DNA of 38,744 nt from Hyphomicrobiales bacterium (GCA_021775475.1 JAJFHS010000024.1:1-38744), one strand, 5' to 3'; positions 29,083 through 37,418 are shown, counted from the stretch's first letter. The notes: a model not told the origin generated them from the sequence alone. Numbers and translations are program-made.

Positions 29083-30346
29083 CATTCCCGGTGTGGAGAT
29101 ATCGACGATTGCCAACGGCTTGCGTGTCGTCACCCATTCTTTGCCACATCTTGAAACCGTATCGCTGGGTGTCTGGATTAATGCTGGCGCCCGCCATGAG
29201 GAAATTCACCAGCACGGTATCGCGCATTTTCTGGAACATATGGCCTTCAAGGGCACACCGAGCCGCACAGCTCTTGAAATTGCCGAAGAAATAGAACTTG
29301 CCGGTGGTGACCTCAATGCCGCAACCAGCCTGGAGACAACCGCATATTACGCCCGGGTGCTCAAAGGCGATACCGGACTGGCTGTTTCTCTTTTGTCGGA
29401 TATTTTGATTAATCCCAGTTTTGACAATGATGAAATGGAGCGCGAACGCGGCGTTATAATACAGGAAATCGGCCACAGTCACGATACCCCCGATGATCTG
29501 GTGTTTGACATGTTTCAACAGGTATCCTTCCCCGACCAACCTCTGGGGCGACCTATTCTGGGTACGGTTGAGACAGTATCTGAGTTTGTGTCCGATGATT
29601 TGAGATGCTACCGGGATGAATATTACCGGCCGTCATCCATGGTGATTGCAGCCGTTGGCGCTCTCGATCACACCAGCCTTCTGGCTCAGGTTGAAGAAGG
29701 CTTTGGAGCCATGCAGGAAAAAATCTTTGACGGTTTTGCACCGGCAACCTACGTCGGTGGCGACGCCCGCGTTGAGCGTGATATCGAGCAGGTTCATGTA
29801 ATTTTCGGCCTCAAAAGCATCGCCGTCAATGATCCTGATTTCTATGCCATGCAGATACTGAGTTACATTTTGGGCGGCGGCATGTCATCGCGACTGTTTC
29901 AGGAGGTGCGCGAAAAGCGCGGCTTGTGTTATTCGGTGTTTTCTTTCAACTGGGGTTTTTCAGATACCGGGGTCTTTGGCATTTACGCAGGCACCGGACC
30001 GGAAAAAGCCGAGGAGCTGGGAAATGTGATTGTTCAGGAACTCAAAAGGCTTTCCGGCTCAATCAAGCCTGAGGAGCTTGCCCGCGCCAAAGCGCAACTC
30101 AAAACAGGCCTGGTAATGTGCCTGGAACAATCTTCTTCACGCGCCGAACAAATTGCCCGCCAAATGCTGCTTTTTGGCCGGGTAATACCGATTCGCGAAC
30201 TGATAGAAAAAGTTGAAAATGTTGATGTTGCCACTCTTGTTCGACTGGCGGAAACTCTGGTAATACAACAAAACCCAAGTATTGCATTAATCGGCCCGGG
30301 ATCAGGGCTTGCATCATTCGACAATATCAGGGCAAAATTCGAATAA
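29054..30346 (+). CDS. M16 family zinc peptidase (mitochondrial processing peptidase-like)
   Basis: 430-residue insulinase-family metallopeptidase. The inverted zinc motif is H58-F-L-E61-H62 (two His ligands and catalytic Glu), with the downstream Glu ligand region E-R-G-V-I-I-Q-E. The second domain holds G-G-G-M-S-S-R-L-F-Q-E-V-R-E-K-R-G-L-C-Y, a conserved M16 segment. Length matches the single-chain MPP beta-like enzymes of alphaproteobacteria. The start at 29054 (MPDQPPATTD) is chosen because an in-frame ATG at 28976 would lie deeper in thrC and add 26 unrelated residues. No signal peptide is present. Substrate unknown. Confidence 0.93.
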   Translation: MPDQPPATTDIPGVEISTIANGLRVVTHSLPHLETVSLGVWINAGARHEEIHQHGIAHFLEHMAFKGTPSRTALEIAEEIELAGGDLNAATSLETTAYYARVLKGDTGLAVSLLSDILINPSFDNDEMERERGVIIQEIGHSHDTPDDLVFDMFQQVSFPDQPLGRPILGTVETVSEFVSDDLRCYRDEYYRPSSMVIAAVGALDHTSLLAQVEEGFGAMQEKIFDGFAPATYVGGDARVERDIEQVHVIFGLKSIAVNDPDFYAMQILSYILGGGMSSRLFQEVREKRGLCYSVFSFNWGFSDTGVFGIYAGTGPEKAEELGNVIVQELKRLSGSIKPEELARAKAQLKTGLVMCLEQSSSRAEQIARQMLLFGRVIPIRELIEKVENVDVATLVRLAETLVIQQNPSIALIGPGSGLASFDNIRAKFE

Positions 30347-30410
30347 GCACTGTAGGGTATGATTGAGTATTATACCAAAAGTGATGTGTGCGTTCTAACA
30401 AGGTATGGTC

Positions 30411-30998
30411 ATGGCGTTCCTGCGCTCGGTTAATCCACTTGATACAGGCCCGGTTTTACGTGCAGGGCAAGTATATTTGCGCGCGCCACAGATGTCGGAT
30501 TTTCAGAATTGGGCGGGATTGCGCGCATTAAGCCGAGAATTTTTGACCCCGTGGGAGCCGACCTGGCCACGCGATGATCTGTCCAAAAGCTCTTTTAGAC
30601 GCCGCCTCAAACGTTATGGGCGCGATATGCGTGATGATTTGGCCTATCCGTTTTTTCTGTTTGAAATTGACAGTGACAATATCGTCGGTGGTTTGACCTT
30701 GAGCAATGTTCGCAGAGGTGTTGCCCAATCCTGCGCTCTTGGTTACTGGATTGGCGCGCCATATGCCCGCAGCGGTCACATGACTGCGGCAGTGACAGCC
30801 ATCATTCCGTATGTTTTTAAAACCTTGCAACTGCATCGCCTGGAGGCTGCATGTTTACCATTTAACGAAGCATCGGTTCGTCTTTTGAAAAGAAGCGGGT
30901 TTAATGAAGAAGGCTATGCGCGGCGTTATCTGCGCATAAATGGAAAATGGCAGGACCATCTCTTGTTTGGCCTGATTGCGGATGATATGAACATCTGA
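30411..30998 (+). CDS. GNAT acetyltransferase (RimJ/RimL type)
   Basis: 195-residue acetyltransferase of the ribosomal-protein-alanine acetyltransferase group. Typical pieces are V-Y-L-R-A-P-Q-M-S-D-F near the start, L-G-Y-W-I-G-A-P-Y-A-R-S-G-H-M-T-A-A (acetyl-CoA-binding turn), L-H-R-L-E-A and N-E-A-S-V-R-L-L-K-R-S-G-F-N-E-E-G-Y. An ATG at 30405 lies only one base after AAGG, whereas 30411 has a seven-base spacing, so the second ATG is preferred. It follows the M16 gene by 64 bases. The acceptor protein is not known. Confidence 0.88.
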   Translation: MAFLRSVNPLDTGPVLRAGQVYLRAPQMSDFQNWAGLRALSREFLTPWEPTWPRDDLSKSSFRRRLKRYGRDMRDDLAYPFFLFEIDSDNIVGGLTLSNVRRGVAQSCALGYWIGAPYARSGHMTAAVTAIIPYVFKTLQLHRLEAACLPFNEASVRLLKRSGFNEEGYARRYLRINGKWQDHLLFGLIADDMNI

Positions 30999-31121
30999 AT
31001 GCGGATAATCGGAACAGGATGGATAAGGGGCCGTTTCTGTTTTAACTGAGACTTCTTTAAAAGGTATCGAACGATAAATACACACCTGTATCATTACCGC
31101 GTAATCTTCACCTGTGCGATT

Positions 31122-34100
31122 ATGGCGATCAGCATATTGTTCGGGTCCGCCTTTGCGCACGCCCAGGAAGTTATAACCCTGCCGGTGGCCAATGACGCGA
31201 TAAACCTGTCCACAATCGCTCAGCGCTATGAAAGTGCCGATCCCAATCTGCAGATTGAAGTTCTAAGTGCTGATGCAAAACAGCGCGAGCAGCTCTCTGT
31301 CAAAGCATTGAGCCAGCGGGTTCCCTATAAATGGTTGACCTTTACCCTCGCCAACACCACCGACAAAACCATAAAACCGCTGATCGTCGTACCCAGGCGT
31401 GGTTTTGTCGGTACCGGGTTGATCTGGCCAAACATCGGTGGCCAGACGGTATTGAGCATAACAGCGTCTTCAGGCGCCGAGCCAGAGCGGGTATTAGGCC
31501 GCCCGGGCGTTTTTCGGTTGAGCGTAGAGCCACAGCGCGTTGTTACTTATGTTGTCGAAATCAACGGAAACTGGCCGCCCCGATTGGGCCTTTGGAACGA
31601 AAGGGCCTATAAATTTCATTTGGAAAACCGGTCTCTTTATCGCGGGTTTCTTCTTGGCCTGATTGGCCTGATATCATTGTACCTCACCATTCTGTTTTTC
31701 GTTTCACGTCAGATGGCCTATCTTTCCGGGGCCCTTTTATCGATTGCCGGAACACTTCTGTTACTCTTGGAGTTTGGCTTTTTTTCCCCGGAATATTTTT
31801 CCTCCCCCAGTACGGCGGTAAAACTTCGCAGCGCCACAGAGGCCTTGATGGCATTGGGCGTTTTTTCATTTTTTCATACGTTTTTACTGCTGCGCCATCG
31901 AATGCCAATCCTGGGATATCTGAACATTGTTATGATTGTCGCCATGGCTATTTTGGTGCCTTATGCATTTTTTCAGCCCTATTACGCCGCCGGAGTGGCG
32001 CGGATAAGTTTTGCTGGCGGCGTCTTTTTTGGCGGCATGATCATTCTGTTTCTCAGCGCCCGCGGTAACCCAAGGGCGCTGGCTATCCTGCCTGCGTGGA
32101 TCGTACTTGCCGGCTGGTCACTCTTTGTCGGCAGTGCCATTGTCGGATGGATTGCCCATCCGCTGTTGTCACCAGGTATTGCCGCAGGTCTGATACTGAC
32201 CCTGTTATTACTGGCTTTTGTTGTTACCCAGTTTGCCGTTGGCACGCGCATGAGCAAGGACAGCTCCGGGCGCGACGCCCTGGCTCTAGCCGGTGCCGGA
32301 AACAGCGTGTGGGACTATAATCTGGAACAAAAATCATTTTATGTGAGCCCCGAGATTGAAAAGCTCTTGGGTCTGCGCCCGGGACATTTTGAAATGGGCG
32401 GCACCCATACCTGGCTTGATCTCATGCACAAGGATGATCGTGACAATTTTTCCAACAGGTTGGATGCCATGATCTCTAAGGGCATGGGATTTTTAAATCT
32501 CTCCTTTAGAATGCGCGGGACAGATGGTGGCTATCGCTGGTTGCAACTTAAAGCACGAGCCGTGCCGGGCGAAAATAATATGGCCTCGCGCTGTATTGGT
32601 GTAGTGACAGATATTACCCACACCAAACTGGCAGAAGAAAGACTGTTGCGCGATGCGGTTCACGATCATCTTACCGGCCTGCCCAATCAGACGTTGTTTG
32701 CCGACCGGCTGGAACGTGCAGTCAACAGGTACTCGGAGCAAAGCCCGTATGAAATTGGGCTAATCCTTGTGGATATTGATCGTATTAGCAGTATCAATGA
32801 CAGTCTTGGACACGCGGCTGGAGACAATTTTTTGCTCATTTCGGCTCGGCGTATCGCCGACGAGATGTCGCCAAGAGACACTGTCGCCAAGATTTCAAAG
32901 AACCGTTTTGCCATTTTGACCACAACCCAGATTGGTATCGATGAAGTCTATCAGATAGCAGAAAATATCCAGAATTCAATTTCCCAGCCAATCCCGTTCA
33001 GGCCCAGAAAGATCAATTTGACGAGTTACATCGGCCTGGCCATTTACAAATCAGGCACCGGGGAAGAGGCGACAGAATTTCTCAAGCGTGCCGAAATCGC
33101 CATGTACAGCGCCAAACGCCGTGGCAACAGTAATATCTCGGTGTTTGATCCGCGAATGTCCCGGCGCACCACCAACAGAGTGGCACTCGAAGCCGATTTG
33201 CATCAGGCCATTGAACGCAACGAATTCAAATTGATGTACCAGCCGATTGTTCATCTAAGCTCAGGACAGATTGCGGGTTTTGAAGCTCTTATACGCTGGC
33301 AACACCAGACCCGCGGTCTGCTGGGCCCCGACGAGTTTATGGATATAGCCGAAGAAACCGGATTGATTATTGATATTGGCCGCTTTGTCCTCAATGAGGC
33401 GGGCATACAGCTTGGCAGCTGGCAACGGCTTTATACCACTCACGAAATGCTTTTTATGAGCGTTAATGTGTCCACCCGGCAAATCATTCAGCCTGATATG
33501 ATTGGGGATCTGCAGGCTATACTTGATCGGTCGGAAATCACGCCAGGAACCTTGAAAATTGAAGTTACCGAAACTCAAGTGATGGAGAACCCGGAACTGG
33601 CATCGCGTGTGCTTCAGCGTATTCGGAAATTTGGCGCCGGGCTTTCTCTGGATGATTTTGGCACCGGGTATTCATCCCTCAGTTATCTGCAGAGTTTCCC
33701 TTTTGATACCATAAAAATAGACAAATCTTTTGTACACAGCGAAAACAGGCACCCGTTCAGCGATATTATACTGAAATCGGTTGTTTCCCTTGCTCATGAC
33801 CTTGGCATGGCGGTTGTGGCTGAGGGCGTGGAAGAAATTTCAGAAGCCGAAATGCTCAATGAACTTGGGTGTGAATTTGTTCAGGGCTTTTTGTACGGCG
33901 AACCGATGAGTGCAAGAGATGCCCAAAAACTTCTCAGCCACAGGCTAATGTCGGTCGGCGACGATGGACCCGATACAGTTTTTTCCAGGCTCAGCAGATT
34001 GCAGTTAGAGGGGCAGGCTTCACAACCGGACTACGAAATTGGTTCAACAACGACGAGTACAACGCAATCATCGCAACAAACCGAGCAATACCAACCCGAA

Positions 34101-34763
34101 GATGCCCAATATGAAGAGGTGGCGGATGAAGAGGAGTATTATGAGGAAGATGTTGCTGAAGAGGCATTGACAGAGAAGGCAGCGGTAGAAGAAGTCTACG
34201 AAGAAGAAGTCTACGAAGAAGAAGTCCCTCAGGAAGAAGTCCCTCAGGAAGATATCCCTCAGGTGGAAGTTCCTCAGGAAGATACCCCTCAGGAGGAGAT
34301 TCCTCAGGAAGAAGTCTACGAAGAAGAAGTGGTCGAGGAAATTGAATTTGATGAAAATATTTTAGATGGATATATTGACGAAGAAGAGGTGGAGGAAGTC
34401 GTAGAAACTCCTGTCGTTGAGGAAATCGCTCCGGCTGCACCGGTACAACGACGGCCACGCAAGAAAGCCCAGAAAAAGACACCGGCACCTGCGGCCAAGC
34501 CAGCAAAACCAAAGAGCAAGCCAAAAAAGCCCGAAAAAACGACTCCCGAAAAAACGACAAAAGCAAAAACGACAAAAGCAAAAACGCAAAAGGTGACTAA
34601 AAAACCGGAGCCGAAAACCGAAAAACCGCCACAACCTAAACCCGCTGTAACAAAAAGCGCAGATTCTCAAAATGGCAATCAGCCTAAAAGGCCTGATCAA
34701 CGAAGAAAATTTGGTCGAAAAAAGAAAAGAATGCAGCGCCGACCAGGGAAAAAGATTTCCTGA
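31122..34763 (+). CDS. Membrane c-di-GMP phosphodiesterase: 7TMR-DISM, PAS, degenerate GGDEF, EAL, charged tail
   Basis: 1213 residues. Order: signal-like N-terminus (A-H-A-Q), a periplasmic 7TMR-DISM-type sensor (about 20-165), seven membrane helices (about 170-377), PAS (386-507), GGDEF-fold domain with the motif replaced by S592-K-N-R-F596, EAL domain, and a disordered tail. EAL residues look intact: E721-A-L, N782, D844-D845-F-G-T-G and K868, so hydrolysis of c-di-GMP is expected while the cyclase half should be inactive or regulatory. The tail is acidic (993-1104) then strongly basic and Pro/Ala-rich (1110-1213). The 31122 ATG has no ribosome-binding site; the frame is open upstream to 31050 and would give a better signal peptide. 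Not recognised as a named gene. Confidence 0.88.
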   Translation: MAISILFGSAFAHAQEVITLPVANDAINLSTIAQRYESADPNLQIEVLSADAKQREQLSVKALSQRVPYKWLTFTLANTTDKTIKPLIVVPRRGFVGTGLIWPNIGGQTVLSITASSGAEPERVLGRPGVFRLSVEPQRVVTYVVEINGNWPPRLGLWNERAYKFHLENRSLYRGFLLGLIGLISLYLTILFFVSRQMAYLSGALLSIAGTLLLLLEFGFFSPEYFSSPSTAVKLRSATEALMALGVFSFFHTFLLLRHRMPILGYLNIVMIVAMAILVPYAFFQPYYAAGVARISFAGGVFFGGMIILFLSARGNPRALAILPAWIVLAGWSLFVGSAIVGWIAHPLLSPGIAAGLILTLLLLAFVVTQFAVGTRMSKDSSGRDALALAGAGNSVWDYNLEQKSFYVSPEIEKLLGLRPGHFEMGGTHTWLDLMHKDDRDNFSNRLDAMISKGMGFLNLSFRMRGTDGGYRWLQLKARAVPGENNMASRCIGVVTDITHTKLAEERLLRDAVHDHLTGLPNQTLFADRLERAVNRYSEQSPYEIGLILVDIDRISSINDSLGHAAGDNFLLISARRIADEMSPRDTVAKISKNRFAILTTTQIGIDEVYQIAENIQNSISQPIPFRPRKINLTSYIGLAIYKSGTGEEATEFLKRAEIAMYSAKRRGNSNISVFDPRMSRRTTNRVALEADLHQAIERNEFKLMYQPIVHLSSGQIAGFEALIRWQHQTRGLLGPDEFMDIAEETGLIIDIGRFVLNEAGIQLGSWQRLYTTHEMLFMSVNVSTRQIIQPDMIGDLQAILDRSEITPGTLKIEVTETQVMENPELASRVLQRIRKFGAGLSLDDFGTGYSSLSYLQSFPFDTIKIDKSFVHSENRHPFSDIILKSVVSLAHDLGMAVVAEGVEEISEAEMLNELGCEFVQGFLYGEPMSARDAQKLLSHRLMSVGDDGPDTVFSRLSRLQLEGQASQPDYEIGSTTTSTTQSSQQTEQYQPEDAQYEEVADEEEYYEEDVAEEALTEKAAVEEVYEEEVYEEEVPQEEVPQEDIPQVEVPQEDTPQEEIPQEEVYEEEVVEEIEFDENILDGYIDEEEVEEVVETPVVEEIAPAAPVQRRPRKKAQKKTPAPAAKPAKPKSKPKKPEKTTPEKTTKAKTTKAKTQKVTKKPEPKTEKPPQPKPAVTKSADSQNGNQPKRPDQRRKFGRKKKRMQRRPGKKIS
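34191..34325 (+). repeat. 15-bp coding minisatellite, nine units
   Basis: Nine consecutive 15-bp units in the EAL protein gene: two encoding E-V-Y-E-E, six encoding E-V-P-Q-E or close variants (34221-34310), then one more E-V-Y-E-E. The units keep frame, so copy-number change would lengthen or shorten the acidic tail without frameshift. Residues 1024-1068. Confidence 0.9.
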
Positions 34764-34794
34764 ACCGGGATCGAGTTAACTAGGATCACCCGCA

Positions 34795-34868
34795 CCGTCC
34801 CGACCTTGAGCCGGGACCTATCGGCGTTCGATTAAATACCAACAGGTCCCGGCTCAAGGCCGGGGCGG
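34795..34868. terminator. Large inverted repeat between convergent genes (REP-like / bidirectional terminator)
   Basis: Arms 34795-34819 and 34844-34868 pair over 25 positions with a 16-bp perfect core (CCTTGAGCCGGGACCT), one A-C mismatch and one G-T, around a 24-base loop. It is placed between the ends of the EAL gene and the minus-strand yqgE. The core sequence resembles abundant alphaproteobacterial intergenic repeats. Without a U-run, rho-independent termination is uncertain. Confidence 0.65.
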
Positions 34869-34899
34869 CGCAGTGGATGGGAGGTAATCTTAATCCCCG

Positions 34900-35517
34900 T
34901 CAGGCATGGCCTGCAGTGGTCGACAACTGACTGGGATCGATGCCGATCTTTGCCATCGCCTGATCATATTTATTGCCGCAATCACGCGAAAAAATCAGAT
35001 CAATGTCTGCGGCACAATGAAGCCAGCCATTTGACTGCATCTCGCTCTCCAGCTGTCCGGGACCCCATCCGGCATAGCCCAGAGCTAAAATAGCATGCTT
35101 GGGCCCGCGCCCCTGTGCAATCGCCCGCAACACATCCAATGTGGCGGTGAGGCCAATTTTTCCATCAATTGTCATGGTGTTTTCGGAACTGAAATAATCT
35201 GAACTATGCAAAACAAAACCACGACTGCTTTCCACCGGGCCGCCAATTTGAACCGCAACATCCTCGATCGGATCGGTGAGATCAATGCGTTCCATTTCGG
35301 AAGCAATATTCAATTGCTCGAACAATTTGGGTAAGGTGATACCACTGGCTGGCTTGTTGATGACAATGCCCATGGCGCCATCAGCTGAATGAGCGCACAT
35401 AAAGATAACGGATCGTTCAAACCGCGGATCATTGACGCTTGGCATGGCGATCAGCATCTGATTGCTCAGATACATATCGTCCACTTCAAAGTCATTATCT
35501 TTATCCAGTGAGCCCAT
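34900..35517 (-). CDS. yqgE: YqgE/AlgH family protein (UPF0301)
   Basis: 205-residue cytoplasmic protein of the UPF0301 family. Matching blocks are [40 protein letters not shown] and [15 protein letters not shown]. Biochemical function is not settled; the AlgH name comes from an alginate-regulation phenotype in Pseudomonas. The start at 35517 could be shortened to an internal Met (M15), since the first 14 residues are variable. It is divergent from the DsbD-N-like gene. Confidence 0.95.
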   Translation of the reverse strand: MGSLDKDNDFEVDDMYLSNQMLIAMPSVNDPRFERSVIFMCAHSADGAMGIVINKPASGITLPKLFEQLNIASEMERIDLTDPIEDVAVQIGGPVESSRGFVLHSSDYFSSENTMTIDGKIGLTATLDVLRAIAQGRGPKHAILALGYAGWGPGQLESEMQSNGWLHCAADIDLIFSRDCGNKYDQAMAKIGIDPSQLSTTAGHA

Positions 35518-35672
35518 AATTTGAGTCTAACCCGAAGATTGATCTGGAACCAAGCCCAAAAATGTTCAATAAAGTCAGTGCTGACGCAATTGTGACTTCT
35601 TTGACGCGTCAATTAAGATGTTATACCCCATAGGGCAGCTTATATTTTGCTATCAAGGGAACGGATTAATCT

Positions 35673-36545
35673 ATGTCAGACATACGTAAGCTTATCGTTG
35701 GAATACTGATCGTCGCATCTGTCGCCACCGCGACATTTACAGGCGTGAAAGTGTCGTTGGCAGCGGAATTTTCTTCCCCCTGGCAAAACAATCTCTATGC
35801 GCGGGCGCGGTTGATTTCCACCGGTTATTCCGACACAGAAGGCAATTCACAAACCGTCAATGCCGGCGTGCACATAGAGATTGATGCCGGATGGAAAACC
35901 TATTGGCGCAATCCCGGCGGCAGCGGTATTCCAACGCAAATCAACTGGGCGGGCTCGACCAATGTCAAATCGATTGAAGTGGCCTGGCCGACACCAAAGC
36001 GTTTTATCGACAAATACGGTATGACCATCGGCTACAAGAACGAAATTGTCCTGCCGGTAAAAATTCACCCCCTCGATGCAAACGCCCCGGTTCAACTCAG
36101 CCTTGAATTGAACTATGCAGTCTGTCTGGAAATTTGTCTGCCAGTGAATTCAAAAATGGCATTGGCCATCAAACCCGAAAATAAGTCAACCGGCCCGTTC
36201 AAACGAAAACTCGCGCGATTTATCAAAAAAGTCCCGCAACCTCCGAAATCTTCTCAAGGCTTCAGAGTGCAAAAACTTGATTTAACCGGTGATGATAAGC
36301 AGGTAGCTCTGTTGTTTGAGGTTCAAAATCCAAAAGGCGACGCCCTTGTTGATGTTTTCGTCGAAGGTGCGGATGTGCTGTTTTTCAACACACCAAAAAA
36401 AATTGTCAACAAAGGCGCCGTCAGTGTGGTTGAGGTGTTAGTAAACGGCGCGAAATCCGCCAAAGCGCTTGAAGGCAACAAGTTGCGTTTTACGCTTGTT
36501 GGCGAGAAATCATCCGTCGATCAATATTGGACGATTGGTGGCTGA
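35673..36545 (+). CDS. Periplasmic DsbD N-terminal-domain-like protein
   Basis: 290-residue exported protein. Residues 1-31 form a signal peptide or anchor (R-K-L-I-V-G-I-L-I-V-A-S-V then A-A-E). The rest resembles the DsbD N-terminal domain: H-I-E-I-D-A-G-W-K-T-Y-W-R-N-P-G-G-S-G near 67-85, P-T-P-K-R and Y-A-V-C151-L-E-I-C155-L-P. The two Cys are the likely redox pair. It lacks the membrane and thioredoxin parts of full DsbD. It lies 36 bases before the peroxiredoxin on the same strand. A role in periplasmic thiol exchange is inferred. Confidence 0.82.
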   Translation: MSDIRKLIVGILIVASVATATFTGVKVSLAAEFSSPWQNNLYARARLISTGYSDTEGNSQTVNAGVHIEIDAGWKTYWRNPGGSGIPTQINWAGSTNVKSIEVAWPTPKRFIDKYGMTIGYKNEIVLPVKIHPLDANAPVQLSLELNYAVCLEICLPVNSKMALAIKPENKSTGPFKRKLARFIKKVPQPPKSSQGFRVQKLDLTGDDKQVALLFEVQNPKGDALVDVFVEGADVLFFNTPKKIVNKGAVSVVEVLVNGAKSAKALEGNKLRFTLVGEKSSVDQYWTIGG

Positions 36546-36581
36546 TACAAGTTTCCTGGAAGTTTTTATAAAGGGTGAAAT

Positions 36582-37067
36582 ATGACCATAAGCGTGGGCG
36601 ATAAACTGCCTGAAGCAACTTTCATGCATTTGACAAAAGACGGCCCCGCCGCCGTCACAGGCAGCGATGTTTTCGCTGGTAAAAAAGTCATTCTGTTCGC
36701 CGTTCCCGGGGCCTTTACCCCAACCTGTCATCATAAACATCTGCCGGGTTTCATTAACAATGCGCAGGAACTAAAAACCAAAGGTGTTGATACTATTGCC
36801 TGTGTTTCGGTCAATGATCCCTTTGTTATGCAGGCCTGGGCTGTGGCAACCGATGCCGGTGACGATATTAAGTTCCTTGCTGATCCTGATGCAGCTTTTG
36901 CTATGGCGATTGGGCTTGATCTGGACCGGTCAGAAGCCGGAATGGGAACCCGCTCTATGCGCTATGCCATGCTGGTTGAAGATGGTGAAGTCAAGGTTCT
37001 CAACATCGAATCAGCTGCGGGACAGGCAGAAGAATCCAGCGCCGAAGAAATGCTTAAAGCGCTGTAA
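36582..37067 (+). CDS. Prx5-type peroxiredoxin
   Basis: 161-residue thiol peroxidase that reduces H2O2 and alkyl hydroperoxides with thioredoxin, glutathione or glutaredoxin as reductant. The active-site motif is P42-G-A-F-T-P-T-C49 with the peroxidatic Cys49. The G-T-R-S-M-R-Y block supplies the conserved Arg. Length and the D-P-D-A-A-F-A-M-A segment fit the Prx5/PMP20 group. No second Cys at a typical 2-Cys site is evident, suggesting a 1-Cys enzyme. The last five codons and stop form part of the terminator. Confidence 0.93.
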   Translation: MTISVGDKLPEATFMHLTKDGPAAVTGSDVFAGKKVILFAVPGAFTPTCHHKHLPGFINNAQELKTKGVDTIACVSVNDPFVMQAWAVATDAGDDIKFLADPDAAFAMAIGLDLDRSEAGMGTRSMRYAMLVEDGEVKVLNIESAAGQAEESSAEEMLKAL

Positions 37068-37089
37068 GAGCAGCGCTTTAAGCATTTTT
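37051..37089 (+). terminator. Intrinsic terminator overlapping the peroxiredoxin stop codon
   Basis: A perfect 14-bp stem (TGCTTAAAGCGCTG at 37051-37064 with CAGCGCTTTAAGCA at 37071-37084), six-base loop and following TTTTT. The 5' arm is coding (residues M-L-K-A-L) and the TAA stop begins the loop. This is the clearest rho-independent terminator in the window. Confidence 0.9.
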
Positions 37090-37092
37090 AGT

Positions 37093-37418
37093 ACGTTCAA
37101 GCGCCACTAAGGCTGCGGGCCCCTTGGGCCCTAGTCCAACGCTGCGCTCGTCCCGGTGCCACAATGACAGGCCTCACAGCAGGAAGGGGTTTGCAACCCC
37201 TTCCTGAACATTCCTGAAACGGCTGTTTGGTGATTTTATATGAGATGCCAATGAGGAGTTGCTAAAAACTGAGCTTGCTGCAACATGGGCATGAATATTT
37301 CGAAAGGGGTTACAAACCCCTTCCAGCAATGTTGGACAGATTATTGGTGGCTCACCGGGACGAGCGCAGCGTTGGACTAGGGCCCAAGGGGCCCGCAGCC
37401 TTAGTGGCGCTTGAACGT
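37093..37418. repeat. Inverted-repeat element, 66-bp perfect terminal arms
   Basis: Left arm 37093-37158 and right arm 37353-37418 are perfect reverse complements over all 66 bases and enclose 194 bases. The inner parts still share GGAAGGGGTTTG in inverted orientation but have diverged, so the unit looks like two copies of a ~150-base repeat placed head to head. Each arm contains its own GGGCCC-CTT-GGGCCC hairpin. No ORF of a transposase, and no clear target-site duplication (flanks TTTTTAGT and CAAAAAAA). It occupies the gap between the convergent peroxiredoxin and ccrM genes. MITE-like or REP-type element; not a gene. Confidence 0.85.
37180..37206. repeat. Hairpin within the inverted-repeat element (left copy)
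   Basis: A 12-bp perfect stem (CAGGAAGGGGTT with AACCCCTTCCTG) and a three-base loop TGC. The related right copy (37304-37322) retains an 8-bp stem AAGGGGTT/AACCCCTT around ACA. Both sit inside the larger palindrome. Confidence 0.75.

Noticed and set aside
34191..34325. Regular short repeats considered as a CRISPR array
   Set aside because: Units are 15 bp with no spacers and keep a reading frame, so they are a coding minisatellite.
33991..34581. 196-codon Leu-rich open frame opposite the EAL protein tail
   Set aside because: Arises from reading the repetitive GAA/CCT tail on the other strand. The apparent leucine-rich repeat is an artefact of the 15-bp minisatellite.
37093..37418. Inverted-repeat element as a complete insertion sequence
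   Set aside because: The 194-base centre is too short for a transposase, and no target-site duplication is visible at the ends.
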